Source: Amyloporia xantha (taxonomy: Eukaryota; Basidiomycota; Agaricomycetes; Polyporales; Adustoporiaceae). Taken from it: a DNA stretch of 64,000 nt. Below the pieces are notes generated by a model. The model was not told where the DNA came from. It was given only the letters and a program-made list of their open reading frames with translations, and did not search any database. The stretch lies in NCBI GenBank assembly GCA_036971615.1, contig JAYKKR010000004.1:1984001-2048000 (forward strand), read 5' to 3'. Made by a program: the position numbers and the translations under genes. Shown piece after piece: positions 60,066 through 64,000 of this stretch; position 1 is the stretch's first letter; each line of letters starts with the position of its first letter.

Positions 60066-63000
60066 ACAGCTCCGTCGACTATCTGCTTTCCGGTCTGACG
60101 CGCATGGTTTGCGAGGCCTGCCTCCTTTCCTGCTGTGTAGGGCTCGGCAGGGAGCATACATCCTCATGATTACTTGCTGTCTAGGTTGTAACATTTTTAG
60201 CAGTTAATCCTTTGCTGTCTTGCATTGTTTTCGAGTTGCCGTTGTTATTATCGCCGTCGTTGTACCATTCTATTGCTGCCATTTCTGATTTGCTTTTGTT
60301 TGTTTACAGTAAGTATAAGGAGCATCTAGTCGCATGTCGCGCGGTGCAATTTTTACAATGAATATACCTTTGGTTTTGGCTTGGAGAACGTTGGTGTGTC
60401 AGTGTGTTTATTGTACATGTCGACATATCAACGTAAAAAGTGGCCATGGAAATCTACTGACAAGGCTCTGCTCGTGAAATGGAATCTAAACAGTCCACTG
60501 CAGGGTCTCCTCTGCCAGACGTCGCAATTTTCCATTTCTGAATATATGGTGATACTGCGTGCGAAGCAACACCGCCTTCCATTGTGTCCGCTTAGGCAGA
60601 CCAAGTCGTTCCCCCGCCCGGCGTCCGCCGATCCGCCGTTTGTTCCCTGCTATAACCGTGAACCTGACGCGCAAAATCTGCCCACTCGGGCAGCTGTGGA
60701 CGGCGCGCGCATATGGCAGGGGACTGGCAATGGAGAGAGTCCTCTGGCACACGAAATTCCACCAGTCAGCTCACACAGCAGATCAGACAGAAGCAACTTA
60801 CTTTAGAACATCTTCCCGACCGACGTCACGCAAGCCCCAACCCAGAGCGCAGATCCTACGGCACACGTGCTCAGTGCCCATAAGAATCAAATGTGATGCC
60901 TCTCACCATTCTCGATCTTCGCGTAGCTATCCCTCGCCGTCCATTGTACACGTCGTTCATTCGATCCGTCCGGTCCGGCGCAGACACGCCGCAAGGTAAT
61001 GTCGTCCGTTGTGAACAGCTCACACCACTATGCGCTGTCAAAACAAGAACGGTCGGTTCCAGAATGAGAGGACGCGAATCAACGCACCTGCCTTGTCGTG
61101 CAATACGGTCTCGCGCTCATCTAACGTCAAGCCTCCTGTCCGGATGCGCATCCGAGCGCCGGTCACTGCTCTGCTTGGCTGATCGAGGGACCCGTCGGAT
61201 GCAGTCTATCCTGACCACCGTGGCACGTCCGAGATGGCATTACTAGCCATACCCTGCCGTCCAGTACTCAGAGACAGGGGGAACATGCCTATCATTCTCC
61301 TGAACGACGAACCAACAGCCCATTAGGCGGTTGTTGGATGCTGTCCGTGTCGACCGAGACTCCCCGGTCGCTGCACGATGGACTCTGACGATGCGGGGCC
61401 GGGGCAGTCTCATATGCGTGCTGTAGATACAGCAAGATCATGTAGTAGGCCTGAAAAGGCAAGCTCCGAGTCAGCTCAGGGCGAACAGTGAACATCAATG
61501 AACACGTACCTCCCTGCCTTCGTTTCATCATTCGAAGTCTGCGCGCGGCTGAGTCGAGCCATATGAATCTAGATCAGACGTCGGCCTTGCAACTCGAAAC
61601 AGAACACAGCCTGAGTACTTAAACTCACCATCCCGCCCAGGACCTTAGATCCTCGCCCTTCACATCTGACCGCAGCCCTCGTAGGAGACCAAACAGTCTG
61701 AGTATCCGCCGCCGACAGGCCATCGAGATCGGTCAAGCTACGTAGCGTCCGCTACAGGACTGCCTGTGAGTTCAAGGTTGGACGCCGTGTCCGAGCGCCG
61801 TCCACAAGTCGTCCGGCGCGAGGGATGGTACTTTAAAACAGACCGTACCGCTCAATCGTCCATTACGTCAGAGCGTGCCAGTGAAGGAACCCAATCGCGT
61901 CCGGCTTCTGGTGTATATTGGAGGTACTGCCTACTACTTGAACAGAGCCGCAGTTGAGAGGCCTCTAATCAGGACACGATCACGTGTAATCCTGCTTCTG
62001 CTTACCTTAGGGAATCACTGAGACTGACTGTCTTCAGGACGGATATCGCAGTGCATCTCTGCACGGTTTGGTTCTCGCCAACTTATCATCTCAAGCTACA
62101 GTAAGAAGCTATGGTCAGCTTGAGTCCCAAGGCTAGCATGACTCATATCGCTTACCAGCACTGGCAGATATCCGAGTAACCAGTTGGAGTACCAGCCTGA
62201 GGTGTAGATAAGGAAGAGACAACAAATATGATACTCCAAAAGGAGAATTGCTTTTGATAAGATCACATCCCGGAAGATGAACGTAGCACTGCTGAAATGG
62301 CTTCCAAAAAGACAATATTACAACTGATATAACAAACCTATGGACCACATGCACAACAGTATTGCCCTGTTACACAGTTACACAAAGTTGTATTACGATC
62401 CAGTTCTGGATTTTCTTCCCAGTCTGCTGGAGACCGTGCAACTTGAAGCCTGGTAGTGTACCGAGCCAAAATGACTCATATCTCGTAGCGGTAGAATTGT
62501 AACGTAGCAATGAAAGTGGTGTTGACAGTGAGATTGGGGACAGGAGCAGGATATCCGGAGATATGTGTTGCCCATGCAGTATACGCAGTGAGAGTGCTGA
62601 GGAACGTCCATGAAGGAGAAGTGAACGAAGTCACGGTGCGAGCGAGAGCGATCGGCGAGATCTTGATTAGACGCCTATCCCGATTTGGCTTCAGCCACAG
62701 ACGTCCTCCGAGTCTGGATGCTTTCTCCTCTAATTTTCTTGTCTACCCTGCACTGCTGATCGGTCAGATCTCGACACGGATATCATAATCTGGGTGGCGT
62801 TCATCGGCCACAGGAAATAGGAATCCATGCCGCCTCCACTGCATTCATCGCCGCCGCGTCGCTCAAAACGCTAGCCTTCATCTTCCGTCCATCTTTTAGT
62901 ACAGTCACTCTGTTTCTACGCTCCATACACTCAGAGTACACTTTCCTTGCCCCACAAGTTTTAGGCTGTGACTAGTACTATAGATGTCCGAGGCGACTCG

Positions 63001-64000
63001 GAGAAGTTTTGAATTCAAGTCCGTCAGTTCAGAGTCTCCAAGTCGTTGAATCCGTCCTTCTACGCTATATTTTTGCCTCGGCCCGCTGGACTCTAGAACC
63101 ACTTGCAGCCCAACAGCATTTGTCGGCAGGTACAGCACTCGAGCTGACCATACACCAACTACGGCCGTCTGCAACTTCTTCCGCCCACTCGTGCATACAT
63201 CTCTCAGAGCCCGGATCAATTCAGTATTCGGAAATTCCCTTTTTGTCTGAAAACACTTCTCAGATCGTACTAGATCTCGTGTTTACATATCCTGTCCCGT
63301 CGGTTCTGCTTAAGCACCACCGAAACATTTTAGGGAAGCGAGCGATATTGGCATCTTGATGCGACTCGGAGGTGTCTCGCGTTCGGCATCCTTCGCTCGA
63401 GTCCCAGGGGGCCATATAGGTACGTTGAGAACCTCTTGACACCTTCTCCTGCGTTTGGTATGCACGGAGATGTACGACTCGGAGTCGGATACACAGACCT
63501 ACTTACAGTATGTTTTCCTTCGTAAACTGCACCGTTTGCCGTAACATTAATCCAATTCTATGCTCTTACAGACTTTGAATATGATAGTAGACAACATACT
63601 GTACAGGGTGATTTGATGAATGAATACCAACAGTCAAACGAAACTTTCAGTAGTAAGGATTCGCGGCATCGGTCGAGCGAGGAACACAGTGAGCCCTGAG
63701 AGAAGAACGAGCGAGAAAAGCACGACACTTGGCCTCTCTGCTTCGCGGCCAGCGCTTGGTCATCATATCGCGTCGGTGGTACGTTCGCGTTTCAGCATGT
63801 CCCTACGTACTCCTCCGAATCTCCTTCCAATAGCCGCTCTCTGTCCGCTCGGATGTACGGCTCGTTCCTGTTCCGATGGGAATGACTCGGCCCTCCGTTT
63901 GAATTGGTCCACGGGCTTGGTAGTTCGTGCTCCGATTCTCAGTGGTGACGGCAGTAGAAGCATTGCCCGTCGCAGGTAGGCAGGTACGTTTGTTCACATG
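60066..64000. other. 3.9 kb without recognised genes
   Basis: It contains the 3' UTR of the zinc-cluster gene at its left end. No frame longer than about 146 codons occurs, and I see no domain, intron-linked exon series, tRNA or clear repeat. It may be decayed repeat DNA like 53-58 kb. Confidence 0.45.

Overview
The window looks like nuclear DNA of an Agaricomycete (basidiomycete) fungus, probably a polypore. The grounds are short GT-AG introns (about 50-85 bp) splitting most genes, a SKN1/KRE6-type GH16 gene, an OPT transporter, a Zn2Cys6 regulator and striatin remnants. No computation was run; all calls come from reading the sequence.

Layout. 1-8.3 kb is ordinary genic DNA: the 3' part of an OPT oligopeptide transporter (+), a complete GH16 beta-glucan synthesis-associated membrane protein (-) and a Ser/Pro-rich protein of unknown function (-). 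8.3-10.5 kb is non-coding. 10,486-47,092 is one head-to-tail array of a ~16.27 kb unit: a 4.06 kb tail fragment (10,486-14,549) and two full units (14,550-30,824 and 30,825-47,092). Each full unit carries, in order on the minus strand, a leader with palindromes, gene A (about 1,495 aa), gene B (about 1,546 aa) and a 3 kb non-coding end with a 17-bp minisatellite. I recognise no known domain in A or B. 47,093-48,993 is a second element (E2) with a similar end motif, its own palindrome family and a 106-aa gene.

E2 abuts a truncated mL38-like mitochondrial ribosomal protein gene (48,970-49,467). 49.5-53 kb is a graveyard that includes the decayed 5' half of a striatin gene. 53-58 kb shows nothing I can identify. 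58,086-60,065 is a Zn2Cys6/AT-hook transcription factor, and 60-64 kb again has no recognisable gene.

Main result. The array looks like an undescribed two-gene repetitive, probably mobile, element. Its signature is about 25 copies per unit of a palindrome with a fixed 30-bp core. These copies sit only in the gene A leader and in four enlarged introns, never in exons or in the short introns, and several have private outer stems that also pair. E2 repeats the design (end motif plus palindromes) with unrelated palindrome sequence, which suggests a wider class of elements. Caution: the copies differ mostly by 1-3 bp indels that break reading frames differently in each copy, so some frameshifts are probably assembly errors.
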